The notes: generated from the sequence alone by a model not told the origin. A stretch of DNA of 64,000 nucleotides from Methylomonas rapida (GCF_024360925.2 NZ_CP113517.1:1612001-1676000), one strand, 5' to 3'; shown: positions 53,584 through 62,540, numbered from the stretch's first letter. Numbers and translations: made by a program.

Positions 53584-55071
53584 TCAAACATGACCGCCGT
53601 CAGGATTGCTTGATGGCTTTGGCTGGGAATCAGCCAAACCAGCAACAAACATACTTTGTAATTGCCGAAAGTCCAATTTTTCATTGGCCAGTCTGGGCAA
53701 GGCCGGCAAGGCATGGTAGCGGCTAGGCTGCATATAGGCTGGCAGCCTTGGCAGCAAGGCCTTGCGTATTTCGCCGATGTCGCGGCCGGGTTCCAAAACC
53801 ACGGCCAAAGCCGGACGCTGCCCGGCCGCTTCGTCTTCGATGCCGATTACCGCGCATTCCTTGACGCCCGGCAAGGCATTCACGATGGCTTCGATTTCGG
53901 CGGGTTCGACCCGGTAACCCGAGCATTTCAACATGCGGCTCAGGCGGCCATAAAAATGGTATTCGCCATGTTTCAGGCTGACGCGATCGCCGGTCGCATA
54001 CCAGCCTTGCTCGTTCAAAAAGGGGTGCAAGCCGCCTTGGCTCCAATAGCCGCTGGCCAGTGTCGGCCCGCGTACCCAGAGTTCGCCGGTTTCGGGATCG
54101 ATCCGCAATGTGCAACCTGCGGCGGGTTTGCCGATAGGAATGTTTTGCGTCGCACTCAATTGTGAGCGCTTCACCGGCCAATAGCAGCAGACATTGGTTT
54201 CAGTGGGGCCGAAAAAATTGAAGAGCTCGGTTTGCGCTAGATTCCGGGCTAGGTTCATCAGGGCCGGGCTGGGGAAGGCCTCGCCGGCAAAGAACAAAAA
54301 CCGCAATGAAGGCAGCGGTGTTTGCGCCAGATTGCCTTTATACGCCAGAAAAGCCAGCAACGACGGCACCGTATACCAGCCGCTGATGGCTTGTTCGGCC
54401 AGCCACGCGCTCAGTCTGGCGGGGGCCATGGTCAATGCGGCGGGCAGGAAATGCAGGCTGGCGCCACGGCCCGGCACGGCGTAGAGGTCGAAAGTCGATA
54501 AATCGAAAAAAAATGGCGTGCTGCTGGCGATGCGATCGTTCGAGCTCAGGTTCACGCGCGTGGCCGCCCAGTCGGCAAAGGCCTTGATGGCCGCATGGCT
54601 CAGAGCCACCCCGCGCGGTTGGCCCGTGGAGCCGGAGGTGTACAGGATGGCCGCCAGTGCATCAGGCCGAATTTCGACGGGCGCCGGCTTTTTGTCCGGG
54701 GAAGAGGCGATATTCAGCCACAAGCCCTGTTTCCGCCAGGCAGGGGCACTGCCTTGCCCTATGACCGCCGCAACTTGCGCGTTTTCGACGATGAAGGCGA
54801 GTCTGGATGGCGGGTTTTTCAAGTCCAGCGGCACATAGCACGCGCCCGCCAGCAGTACGCCAAATATCGCCATGGCGGCGTCCATGCCGCGGTCAAGGTG
54901 CAGCGCGACGGTTTGACCCGGATGAATGCCGTGCGCCTGTAAGCTTGCGGCAATGGCTTGTGCCTGGCGCAATACTTGCGCGTAACTTTGCCCGCGGCCT
55001 GCTTCCTGAAAACACAAGGCGTCGGGTTGGCGTTGGCATTGTGTCAGAAAGTCTTCCAGCAACATGTGCAT
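53584..55071 (-). CDS. Stand-alone amino acid adenylation enzyme (NRPS A domain; proline-like code)
   Basis: The 495-residue protein is a full A domain: LYTSGSTGQPRGV at 143-155, FFFDLSTFDLY near 187-197, NFFGPTETNVCC at 285-296, YATGDR near 358, and Lys465 in LANEKLDF. Aligning by eye to GrsA gives the specificity code Asp190, Leu191, Phe194, Thr234, Phe260, Ala262, Phe286, Val294, Cys295, Lys465. As I recall, stand-alone prolyl-activating enzymes of pyrrole pathways (PltF, PigI, RedM) share D, L, A, V, C, K in the same places. It follows the condensation-like gene by 33 bases. Confidence 0.88.
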   Translation of the reverse strand: MHMLLEDFLTQCQRQPDALCFQEAGRGQSYAQVLRQAQAIAASLQAHGIHPGQTVALHLDRGMDAAMAIFGVLLAGACYVPLDLKNPPSRLAFIVENAQVAAVIGQGSAPAWRKQGLWLNIASSPDKKPAPVEIRPDALAAILYTSGSTGQPRGVALSHAAIKAFADWAATRVNLSSNDRIASSTPFFFDLSTFDLYAVPGRGASLHFLPAALTMAPARLSAWLAEQAISGWYTVPSLLAFLAYKGNLAQTPLPSLRFLFFAGEAFPSPALMNLARNLAQTELFNFFGPTETNVCCYWPVKRSQLSATQNIPIGKPAAGCTLRIDPETGELWVRGPTLASGYWSQGGLHPFLNEQGWYATGDRVSLKHGEYHFYGRLSRMLKCSGYRVEPAEIEAIVNALPGVKECAVIGIEDEAAGQRPALAVVLEPGRDIGEIRKALLPRLPAYMQPSRYHALPALPRLANEKLDFRQLQSMFVAGLADSQPKPSSNPDGGHV

Positions 55072-55104
55072 CCAATGTTCGGCGTAAGTATCCAGCGAGC
55101 GAAG

Positions 55105-56391
55105 CTAGAGGGTCTCTAGCAACTCTGCTTCCATGCGATCTATCACGGCGTCAAGCCAGGCTTCATCCACGGCCGGAGACAAATAGCTGTAAGACAAGGT
55201 CAGCCGTCCGTCCAGTTGCCCAACCAATAAGGCCAGGCCGGGCGGCAGCGTCATCCAGCACATCATCGACAAGTCGGTGACCGGAATGCCGAGAAAACCG
55301 CTTTTGCTCCAGGACATGTCGCCTAGATCGGAAAACCATAATGAACTCAGTTCGTTGCCGCTGTGTTGTTTGCGCAGGAATCTGGCATAGCGGGCCGGCG
55401 TCAGCCATTGGCCCAGCCACATCAGGGGCAGATAGGCGAGATCCAGTTCGTCGCGCACGACCCTGGTATGTTGCGCCAGCAGATGCGCGAATAGCCCCGC
55501 GCGGTCGCGCACCTGTTCGCGGGTGGCGCGGGCGAACAGGCAGCCGACGTGATTGCCGAACACCGGAGTCGGCGCATTTTGCCGGCGCAGATTGAAGGCA
55601 TAGGGGATGCAATAGCCGGCTTTGGCATGAGGCGGGCCAACCTGTTCCATCGCGCGCATGAAGCAGCCGAGATAATACAGGGTACGGCCGGCCAGGCCGG
55701 TGTATTGCCCCGCGAGTTCGGCGATGTGGCGTGATTGCTCGGCATCGAAGCGGCGTACTTTCAAGTTCAGTGTTTGCGGGCCTTGCTCGACGGCAGTGGG
55801 CAGGCAACTGTCCAGGCTATTGGCTTCGTTGTTGTGGCGTTTGGCCTTGAATAGCAATTGCAGTTTTTTCCAAAAACGCCATTGCGCCAATTTGGCTTCT
55901 ATCAACGAGGGCGATTCCTTGAAGTTTTCTGGTTGCCCGGAGGCCAGAAAATCCAGCACGATTTTGGCGCCGCGCGCATCCAGTAAAGGGTGCAGCCAGT
56001 TGATCAGCAAGGTGCCGCCGTTGTTGGCAGCGATCCAGTGCACGGTTAGCGGCAGCGATTCCGGACGGTTGAAAATCGCCAACAGCAAGCGTTGGCATTC
56101 TTCATCCTGGGCCTTGTGCATGTCGCAGCGATGACATTCCAGAAGAATGCGCTGTCCAGTGGGTATCCAGGCGTGCCGCTTGCCGTGCCGCTCGATGCGG
56201 GCCGAAGCCTTCGGAAACATATCCACCAGCAAATCCAGGCGATTTTGCAACCGTTCAAGGTCCGGTTCGCCGGCCAGTTGCAGCGCCAGGCCGCAATAGC
56301 CGCCCGGCATGCCGGCCGCGCGGATTTCCTGATCCAGTACGTAGGTAAAGTAATCAGCCGGATTGAAAAGAATGGCTGCGCCTTGCTTCAT
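55105..56391 (-). CDS. Condensation-domain-like acyltransferase (HxxxD)
   Basis: The 428-residue protein starts at the ATG at 56391 that overlaps the carrier protein stop (ATGA). The chloramphenicol-acetyltransferase-like fold of NRPS condensation and Pap/WS-DGAT acyltransferases is suggested by NWLHPLLDARGAKIVL near 128-146, holding HxxxD but with Ala where the usual HHxxxDG motif has Gly, and by FGNHVGCLFARATRE near 280. The first His of HHxxxDG is Leu. It probably transfers an acyl or aminoacyl group from a carrier protein, but the partners are unknown. Confidence 0.75.
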   Translation of the reverse strand: MKQGAAILFNPADYFTYVLDQEIRAAGMPGGYCGLALQLAGEPDLERLQNRLDLLVDMFPKASARIERHGKRHAWIPTGQRILLECHRCDMHKAQDEECQRLLLAIFNRPESLPLTVHWIAANNGGTLLINWLHPLLDARGAKIVLDFLASGQPENFKESPSLIEAKLAQWRFWKKLQLLFKAKRHNNEANSLDSCLPTAVEQGPQTLNLKVRRFDAEQSRHIAELAGQYTGLAGRTLYYLGCFMRAMEQVGPPHAKAGYCIPYAFNLRRQNAPTPVFGNHVGCLFARATREQVRDRAGLFAHLLAQHTRVVRDELDLAYLPLMWLGQWLTPARYARFLRKQHSGNELSSLWFSDLGDMSWSKSGFLGIPVTDLSMMCWMTLPPGLALLVGQLDGRLTLSYSYLSPAVDEAWLDAVIDRMEAELLETL

Positions 56392-56621
56392 CGGGCTTGA
56401 TCGATCCATCTTGCCAATGCGTTCAAGCTTTGCACGTTATCGGGCTCGATTTCGGTGTCGGGCAGCGTTACGCCGAATTCTTTCTCGGCAAACATGATCA
56501 AACGCATGATGCCCATGCTGTCGAGTCCCGCGGCCAATAAATCGTCATCGTCGCCAAAAGACGCGGGGTCTTCGTGGTAAATCAGTTCGGAAAAGATGAA
56601 CGCTTTGAGTTTTTCCTTCAT
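56388..56621 (-). CDS. Stand-alone peptidyl/acyl carrier protein (for the adenylation cassette)
   Basis: The 77-residue carrier protein has the phosphopantetheine Ser in LLAAGLDSMGIMRLIMFAEK at about 28-47. The LDSMGIMRL pattern is nearer to NRPS or PltL-type carriers than to the APE-type ACPs (LDSIDALEL) of the locus. It is the first gene of the leftward cassette and is translationally coupled to the condensation-like gene. It diverges from the ACP at 56761 across 139 bases. Confidence 0.88.
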   Translation of the reverse strand: MKEKLKAFIFSELIYHEDPASFGDDDDLLAAGLDSMGIMRLIMFAEKEFGVTLPDTEIEPDNVQSLNALARWIDQAR

Positions 56622-56701
56622 GGGTCGGGTCGGTTGGCAGGGGTGAATAGAGTGAAAGTTTGCGCAATTTTGGCATTGGCGGCGGCGTAAACCAAGCGTT
56701 T

Positions 56702-56730
56702 TTGAATGCGTTAGGGATATTGTGTAAAAT
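56702..56730 (+). promoter_or_regulatory. Sigma70 promoter of polyene block 2
   Basis: TTGAAT at 56702-56707, a 17-base spacer, then TAAAAT at 56725-56730, 30 bases before the ATG at 56761. It lies in the 139-base region between the divergent carrier protein genes. The promoter for the leftward cassette must also be here, but I could not identify it. Confidence 0.55.
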
Positions 56731-56760
56731 TTGCCTTTTACTCAACCAATGTATCTAGCC

Positions 56761-57024
56761 ATGTCAGACGACTTGATCGGCCAATTGAAAACCATGCTCA
56801 TCGAGGGTTTGCGCCTTGAAGACATCGTACCCGACGACTTAGCGCCGGATGCGGCTTTGTTCGGCGAAGGCCTTGGCCTAGATTCCATCGATGCGCTGGA
56901 AATAGGCGTGATGCTGGATAGGCAATTCGGTGTCAAGATCACCTCCGGTGACGAGCGCAACCACCAGATTTTTTCCTCCTTGCATTCATTGGCGGAATTC
57001 GTCGCCAATAATCGCACCCGCTAA
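56761..57024 (+). CDS. Acyl carrier protein 3, ApeE-like
   Basis: The 87-residue carrier protein is best started at ATG 56761 (MSDDLIGQLKTML); the frame upstream passes through the promoter. The attachment Ser is in GEGLGLDSIDALEIGVMLDR at about 36-55, close to ACP 1 at 44687, so the two are paralogues. It opens block 2 and is followed by the ApeG-like gene after 2 bases. Confidence 0.93.
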   Translation: MSDDLIGQLKTMLIEGLRLEDIVPDDLAPDAALFGEGLGLDSIDALEIGVMLDRQFGVKITSGDERNHQIFSSLHSLAEFVANNRTR

Positions 57025-57026
57025 AC

Positions 57027-57647
57027 ATGGCCAAGGCCATCAGGGCTGCTCTCGTCGCCTGTCTGATCATCGTCTATCCCTTCCTGAGCGCTTATCTTGC
57101 CAGACATGGCTTTGCCGGCTGGATTCTGGTGTTGTTCGCTGTCATGACGCTATGGCGGGGCATGCGCTTCGGTAAGCGACGTTGGCGACTGATTGCCCTG
57201 GTTTTGGCCATCTCGCTAATGATTTCGGCTTATTTTGCCAATCGATACGTGGTTTGGCTGCTGCCAAGTTTGGTCTATTCATGGCTTGCGGCCGTGTTTG
57301 GTTATACCTTGTTGTCGCCGCCGTCGCTCTGCGAACGTCTGGTGCGTTTGCAATTTCCGGAGTTCAAGCCGGGCATTGCGGAATACCTACGTGAAGTAAC
57401 CTGGGTATGGACCTGGTTTTTCGCCATCAATGTACCCGTATGCGCCCTGCTGCCGTTTTTGGCTGGAGAAGGGATTTGGACCTTGTATACCGGGGTGCTG
57501 GTTTATCTGCTGATGAGCCTGCTGGCGGTCGGCGAATGGTTTTACCGGCGTCGGCGTTTTCCGGATCTGGAGGCTCCTCCGGTCATGGAGACCTTCAAAG
57601 TGTTTGCCCGGCACGGTCATAAAGCCTTCAAGGATATAGGTTCATGA
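57027..57647 (+). CDS. COG4648-type inner-membrane protein 2, ApeG-like
   Basis: The 206-residue protein has five or six hydrophobic segments and the family signature LSPPSLCERLVRLQFPEFKP near 95-114, with WVWTWFFAINVPVCALLPFL. It is a diverged paralogue of the protein at 45206. Its end overlaps the LolA-like gene by four bases. The function is unknown, but the double presence mirrors the doubled ACP and chain-length-factor genes. Confidence 0.83.
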   Translation: MAKAIRAALVACLIIVYPFLSAYLARHGFAGWILVLFAVMTLWRGMRFGKRRWRLIALVLAISLMISAYFANRYVVWLLPSLVYSWLAAVFGYTLLSPPSLCERLVRLQFPEFKPGIAEYLREVTWVWTWFFAINVPVCALLPFLAGEGIWTLYTGVLVYLLMSLLAVGEWFYRRRRFPDLEAPPVMETFKVFARHGHKAFKDIGS

Positions 57648-58267
57648 AAAAGCTATTGTTTATGTTGGTGTTATGCCTGCCCGTCGCGGGTTTTGCCGAC
57701 GACGGCGCGCTGGCCAGCGTCTTGGCGCGCGCGCGTCACGATGGCGCCGGCAAGTTTCAATATCGGGAAACCCGATTGCTGGAGTTGGCCGCGGCGCCAT
57801 GGGAAGCAGAAGGCTATATGCTGACCGGTGCCGACGGCAGCCTGGTCAAACTGCAATTACAGCCTAGTCGCGTCATCATGGCCATCAGCGATGAAGAGAT
57901 GTATTACTGGGACCCGCTTCAGAATCAACGGCACCGCATGCCGCTGGATTACGGCGGCGAGGCCGCGGAGCAGATCGTGCTTTTTCGCGCGATTTTGCAG
58001 GGGCATAGCGAGGATTTTCAGAACAGTTATGATTTTGCCGCCCAAATCGATGACAAGCGTTGGTCGCTACGCATGACGCCGAAAGCCGGACAAGGCGATG
58101 CGGCCGCGACTATCGAAATTTCCGGCGATGACGCTGCCGGTAGCCGCATTATCTCGATGCGTCGACGCGATGGCGAAGCGACCGAATATCACATTTCCAG
58201 GCTGCCGGAGCGGCAGGCGGACAACTTGTCCATCCCGGCGCTGTTGCGGGAAGCGACTGGAGACTGA
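57644..58267 (+). CDS. LolA-like outer-membrane lipid carrier protein, ApeL-like
   Basis: The 207-residue periplasmic protein has a signal peptide (cleavage about PVAGFA-D, residue 18) and a LolA-type beta-barrel with FQYRETRLLELAAAPWEAEG near 39-58 and MYYWDPLQNQRHRMPLDYGG near 86. LolA-like proteins beside MMPL exporters occur in APE loci and are thought to carry the polyene lipid across the periplasm. It is 3 bases from the exporter. Confidence 0.88.
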   Translation: MKKLLFMLVLCLPVAGFADDGALASVLARARHDGAGKFQYRETRLLELAAAPWEAEGYMLTGADGSLVKLQLQPSRVIMAISDEEMYYWDPLQNQRHRMPLDYGGEAAEQIVLFRAILQGHSEDFQNSYDFAAQIDDKRWSLRMTPKAGQGDAAATIEISGDDAAGSRIISMRRRDGEATEYHISRLPERQADNLSIPALLREATGD

Positions 58268-58270
58268 TGA

Positions 58271-60598
58271 GTGTCAGCGCAGTCGATAAAACGCTGGTTT
58301 TTGGTGTTGTTGCCGATATTGCTGGCCATTATGCTGTGGCAGATTCGCGTCGAAAACGATCTCAATGCGTTTTTTACCGCCACCAATGACGAAGACTCCC
58401 AATTATTGTCGGATTTATTGAAATCCGGTGAATTGTCGCGCCGCTATCTGCTGGTGGTGGAGAGGGATTCGGCTTCGTCCGCGGAAGGTGGGCAACGGGA
58501 TGAACCATCCTTGTCCGCCTTCGGTCAGCGCTTGGCGAAGCAATTGGCGCCGCTGGAAGGGGTCGATCAAGTATGGCCGGCCAATCAGCCGCCGCGCGAA
58601 TGGCTGAATGCCGTACAAGCCTATGCACCTTATCATGCGCGCATATTCAGCCTGAACCCCGAGGAAGACGCCGCCCATTTGTTCGACCAGACGGCATTGC
58701 ATGACCGTGCGGCCGGCTTGAAACAGGCCTTGCTTTCTCCTCAAGGTGGTTTCGTCAAGACCATCGCCAAGCAAGATCCTTTGCTGTTGTCGCTGAATGG
58801 CTTCAAGGATCTGCAAAATCAGTTCAAAAGCCAATCCAGGCTGGGCGTAGAGGGTGGCGCGCTGGTGCTGCAAAGCCGGCCGCCGGCACTGGATTCGGAA
58901 GCTCACCAGCAATTACAGGTGGCCATTCGCGGTAGTTTCAACGCCCTCAACGAAGCGGCGGGCGGTCAATTTCGCCTGAGCATGGCCGGCGTGCCGGTAT
59001 TCGGCGTCGCGGCGCACGGCGAAATCAGCCGCGACGTCGCGCTGGTGTCGACCTTATCCAGCATTGCCGTGGTATTGGTGTTTTTGGCCTTGTTCCGTTC
59101 ATTCGCGGCCTTGCATTGGGTGATGCTGGTACAGGCGGCGGCTTTTGTCATCGGTACGCTGGCGACGGCCTTGATTTTCGAGCGTGTCCACAGTCTGACC
59201 TTGGCGCTGGGGGCCAGTCTGATTGGCATTTGCGTCGATTACCCGATGCATGTCATGGTGCATTGCGCCAAACACCAGGATTCTCCGCAAGCCACCGTGC
59301 GTCTTTTGTGGCCCAGCCTGTTCCTGGGAGGCTTGACCACCGTGATCGGCTACGTGGCGATGGGTATGACAGGTTTTCCCGGCTTCGAGCAAATCGCCGT
59401 ATTCGCGTTGTTCAGCATCGCCGCGTCCTTGAGCCTGACGCGCTGGGTGTTGCCGGCCTTGCTGGCCGATACCCGGTTGCATGTCGCGCATTTGCCGGGC
59501 ATTGCCGCCTGGGTGGATTTTTGCGGCCGCCACCGCAAAGTGCTGTGGCTGCTGTTCGCCTTGGCCACGCTGCTGGCCGTGCCCGCCTTGACAAAACTGC
59601 GCTGGATGGATGACATGCAAAAGCTGGCGCTGGACATGGACGTACTTAAACAACAGGACAAGGCCGTGCGTGCCCATTTTTCCAGCATAGAGCCGGGGCG
59701 TTTCGTGTTGGTCGAGGCTGAAGATTTCGAAACCGCATTGCAGCGTTCCGAAGCCGCCGAACGCCGGCTGAGGCAGCTGCAACAGGCGGGATTGCTCGAT
59801 GAATACCGCGGCCTGTTTCCCTGGCTGAGTTCGGAGGCCTTGCAGGCACGAAACGCCCGTGTCCATGACGCGGCGTTGACGGCGGAATTTACCCAGGCTT
59901 GGCAAACCGCGTTGCGTCAAGCCGAACTATCGACGGAAAAACTCGGCGCGTTGCAATCAGCCTCGACAGAACCCATGCTTTCGACCGCGGTTCTGGATAC
60001 GCCGGTTCGGCAGGTTTTGTCCGGTCAACTGATCGAAGGCCGGCAACGCGTGATGTTGGCGCTATGGCTGGGCCGCCACGAGCCCGCCAGATTGAGCGAG
60101 GGTTTGCAAGGCTTGGATGGCGTGCGTTATTTCAGTCAGAAGGATCAGCTGGATAAGCTGGCGGTGCAATACCGCGACCGATCGCTGTATATGCTGGTGA
60201 TCGGCATTGCGATCATGGGCGTGTTCATCTGGCTGCAGCAGCCGGATATACGTAAGGTAGCGCTGACCTTGCTGCCAGCCCTGGCCGCGGTATTGTTCAT
60301 TTTTGCGATTTGGGCGTTGATGGGCGAAGAGTTGAGCTTTCTGCACGTGATAGGCCTATTGCTGTCGGTTTCGCTGTGCGTCGATTATGGCATTTTTTTC
60401 ATGGAGAATAGCGCTCAGGATACCGATGTGACCTATCACGCCATCGCCTCGTCGACGCTGACCACGCTGGCGTCCTTTGGCGCGCTGGGCATGGGCAAAA
60501 CGCCGACACTGCCCATTCTGGCCTTGTCCGTCAGTTTAGGGGTTACCGTTGGCTTCATGTTGTGCCCCATGTTGATCGCAAAGCAGCGTAAATCATGA
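58271..60598 (+). CDS. MMPL/RND-family exporter, ApeM-like
   Basis: The 775-residue inner-membrane protein starts at GTG 58271 (GGAG upstream). It has the two-fold RND layout: one N-terminal helix, a large periplasmic loop, five or six helices (about 255-425) with LGASLIGICVDYPMHVMVHC, then a second helix, loop and helix set (about 635-770) with LLLSVSLCVDYGIFFMEN. It is expected to export the finished polyene lipid, with the LolA-like carrier. The next gene overlaps its stop (ATGA). Confidence 0.93.
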   Translation: MSAQSIKRWFLVLLPILLAIMLWQIRVENDLNAFFTATNDEDSQLLSDLLKSGELSRRYLLVVERDSASSAEGGQRDEPSLSAFGQRLAKQLAPLEGVDQVWPANQPPREWLNAVQAYAPYHARIFSLNPEEDAAHLFDQTALHDRAAGLKQALLSPQGGFVKTIAKQDPLLLSLNGFKDLQNQFKSQSRLGVEGGALVLQSRPPALDSEAHQQLQVAIRGSFNALNEAAGGQFRLSMAGVPVFGVAAHGEISRDVALVSTLSSIAVVLVFLALFRSFAALHWVMLVQAAAFVIGTLATALIFERVHSLTLALGASLIGICVDYPMHVMVHCAKHQDSPQATVRLLWPSLFLGGLTTVIGYVAMGMTGFPGFEQIAVFALFSIAASLSLTRWVLPALLADTRLHVAHLPGIAAWVDFCGRHRKVLWLLFALATLLAVPALTKLRWMDDMQKLALDMDVLKQQDKAVRAHFSSIEPGRFVLVEAEDFETALQRSEAAERRLRQLQQAGLLDEYRGLFPWLSSEALQARNARVHDAALTAEFTQAWQTALRQAELSTEKLGALQSASTEPMLSTAVLDTPVRQVLSGQLIEGRQRVMLALWLGRHEPARLSEGLQGLDGVRYFSQKDQLDKLAVQYRDRSLYMLVIGIAIMGVFIWLQQPDIRKVALTLLPALAAVLFIFAIWALMGEELSFLHVIGLLLSVSLCVDYGIFFMENSAQDTDVTYHAIASSTLTTLASFGALGMGKTPTLPILALSVSLGVTVGFMLCPMLIAKQRKS

Positions 60599-61797
60599 CC
60601 CTGCGCAAACTCATGCCGGTTGCGGTATCGGCCTATCAATGCGCGACCGCTGCTGGTGACGACGTCGAGAGCTTGTATCGGAGCCTGTTGTCTAACCAGA
60701 CCTGCTTGAAACCCCTGCGCTTGTTTGGGATTCCGTTCCCGACCGTGGTTGGCGAGATCAGTTCGCCGTTAGCGCCAGTTCGAGCTCGCTGGCAAGCCTA
60801 TGATTGCCGAAATGCCCGCCTGGCGCTCAAGGTGCTGGAGCAGGGCGGTTTCAGGTATCAAGTGGAGGACGCACTTGTCCGGCATGGCGCCGCGCGGGTC
60901 GGCGTGATTCTGGGTACCAGCACCTCGGGCATTTACGAAACCGAGAATGCCTATGTTGCGTGGCTGCGCGACGGCGCGATGCCGGCCGATTTTGCATTAT
61001 TGAAAACCCATACCGCGCAGGCGACCGCCGAATTCCTGCAACTGGAGCTAGGCTTGAAAGGCCCTTGTTACGCAATCTCCACGGCTTGTTCCTCCAGCGC
61101 CAAAGCCTTGGGCGTCGGACAGCGCCTGATTGCCGCCGGTGTCTGCGACGCGGTGCTGGTTGCCGGCGTGGACAGTCTATGCCGCCTGACCCTGCGCGGT
61201 TTCAACAGTCTGCAATTGATCTCGCCCGAACCTTGCCGGCCCATGGATGTCCAGCGCAGCGGCATCAACATCGGCGAAGGCGCGGCCATGCTGTTACTGG
61301 AGCGGCCGGATTCGCACAATGCCGGCTGCGCCAAACTGTTGGCCGTTGGCGAATCGTCGGACGCCTACCATATGAGCGCGCCGCATCCCGAAGGCATCGG
61401 TGCGGCCGCGGCCATGGCCCAGGCCTTGTTTTTGGGCGACAGAGGGCGGGACGAGGTCGATTACATCAATCTGCATGCGACCGCCAGCCAGCTCAACGAT
61501 GCGGCAGAAGCCAAAGCCGTCTTCAGCCTGTTTGGCGGCAGGCCGCCGATTTGCAGCGGCGTCAAAGGCTTGCTGGGCCATACCCTGGGTGCTGCGGGAG
61601 CCGTGGAAGTGGTCGTGAGTTTGCTGGCCTTGGAGCGTGGTTTTTTGCCGGGCACCTGCGGTTTACGCGAGGTCGACCCGCAATTCGGCTTTGCGGTGAC
61701 CGACAAGACCATGCTCGACCAAAAGCCGCGGCTCGTGCTCAGCAATGCTTTCGGTTTCGGCGGCAATAATGCCAGCGTATTGCTGGAGGCGGCTTGA
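60595..61797 (+). CDS. Beta-ketoacyl-ACP synthase 3, ApeO-like
   Basis: The 400-residue ketosynthase has a complete triad: Cys165 in ISTACSSSAKAL, His294 in NLHATASQLND, His329 in KGLLGHTLGAAG. It is clearly closer to ketosynthase 1 (39582) than to ketosynthase 2: both share VGVILGTSTSGI-like, SAPHPEG/SAPRPDG and NLH segments. It overlaps the exporter and the next gene, so is coupled to both. A role in initiating or extending a second chain type, or in duplicated elongation, is possible. Confidence 0.9.
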   Translation: MTLRKLMPVAVSAYQCATAAGDDVESLYRSLLSNQTCLKPLRLFGIPFPTVVGEISSPLAPVRARWQAYDCRNARLALKVLEQGGFRYQVEDALVRHGAARVGVILGTSTSGIYETENAYVAWLRDGAMPADFALLKTHTAQATAEFLQLELGLKGPCYAISTACSSSAKALGVGQRLIAAGVCDAVLVAGVDSLCRLTLRGFNSLQLISPEPCRPMDVQRSGINIGEGAAMLLLERPDSHNAGCAKLLAVGESSDAYHMSAPHPEGIGAAAAMAQALFLGDRGRDEVDYINLHATASQLNDAAEAKAVFSLFGGRPPICSGVKGLLGHTLGAAGAVEVVVSLLALERGFLPGTCGLREVDPQFGFAVTDKTMLDQKPRLVLSNAFGFGGNNASVLLEAA

Positions 61798-62540
61798 TGG
61801 ATTGCATTACCTTGCTGGGCTTTGCCGCTTGCACGCTCGATACCGAGTTCAAACAAAACCTGCCGTTTTCTTGCGTCGACAATACGCCTGAAGCCATCCC
61901 GCCGCTGCTACGACGCCGTAGTAGCCAAGCCATGCAATTGGCCTTCAGCGCCGCGAATGCCGCGTGCGGCCAAACGGGCCGAACGCCGGCGGCGCTGCCG
62001 GCGATATTTGCCAGCGTGGCCGGCGAGATTCGCACCACCGACCAATTATGTGGCGAATTGGCGCGCGCCGACGGCAGTGTTTCCCCCAGTGCTTTTCATA
62101 ACTCGGTGCAAAATACCGTAGCCGGTTATTGGAGCATCGTGCATCGATGCAGGCAGCCGGCCACCGCGTTGGCGGCCGGGGCTAATACGATTGCGATGGC
62201 CTTGCTGGAGGCATGGTGTCAACTGGCATGCCAGGGCGGTGAGCTGTTGCTGGTTTGCTATGACGAGGATTGGCCGGCTCATTTGGCGCCGGATGGTGGC
62301 AAACCGGGATTTGCCTGCGCAATGGTGTTGGCGGCGGGTGACGCTGAGAACGGCATTCTGCGCATCGGTCGGCCCTATCCCGGTGCCAACCAGCCGGCCG
62401 CGGAATGGGAGCGCATGCCCGTGCTGGCGGCAATACCCTTGTTGACGCTGGCGGGCAGCGGTCAGATTCCGCGCGAAACGCAAGTTCCGCTCGGTCGTGA
62501 ATGGTGGGTTATCGCCCATGATTGCGGAAAAATAGCTTAG
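61797..62540 (+). CDS. Chain-length-factor-like protein 2 (Ketoacyl-synt_2 domain, ApeC-like)
   Basis: The 247-residue protein starts at ATG 61797, overlapping the ketosynthase stop by one base. It has only the first half of a ketosynthase-type fold (AIFASVAGEIRTTDQLCGEL, SPSAFHNSVQNTVAGYWSIV, ALAAGANTIAMALLEAWCQL), with no catalytic Cys where it would be. It is the partner of ketosynthase 3, as 43170 is of ketosynthase 2. Confidence 0.83.
   Translation: MDCITLLGFAACTLDTEFKQNLPFSCVDNTPEAIPPLLRRRSSQAMQLAFSAANAACGQTGRTPAALPAIFASVAGEIRTTDQLCGELARADGSVSPSAFHNSVQNTVAGYWSIVHRCRQPATALAAGANTIAMALLEAWCQLACQGGELLLVCYDEDWPAHLAPDGGKPGFACAMVLAAGDAENGILRIGRPYPGANQPAAEWERMPVLAAIPLLTLAGSGQIPRETQVPLGREWWVIAHDCGKIA

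Noticed and set aside
60804..61769. 321-codon open frame on the plus strand
   Set aside because: It is an out-of-frame reading of ketosynthase 3 and has Arg/Gly/Ala-biased composition without motifs.
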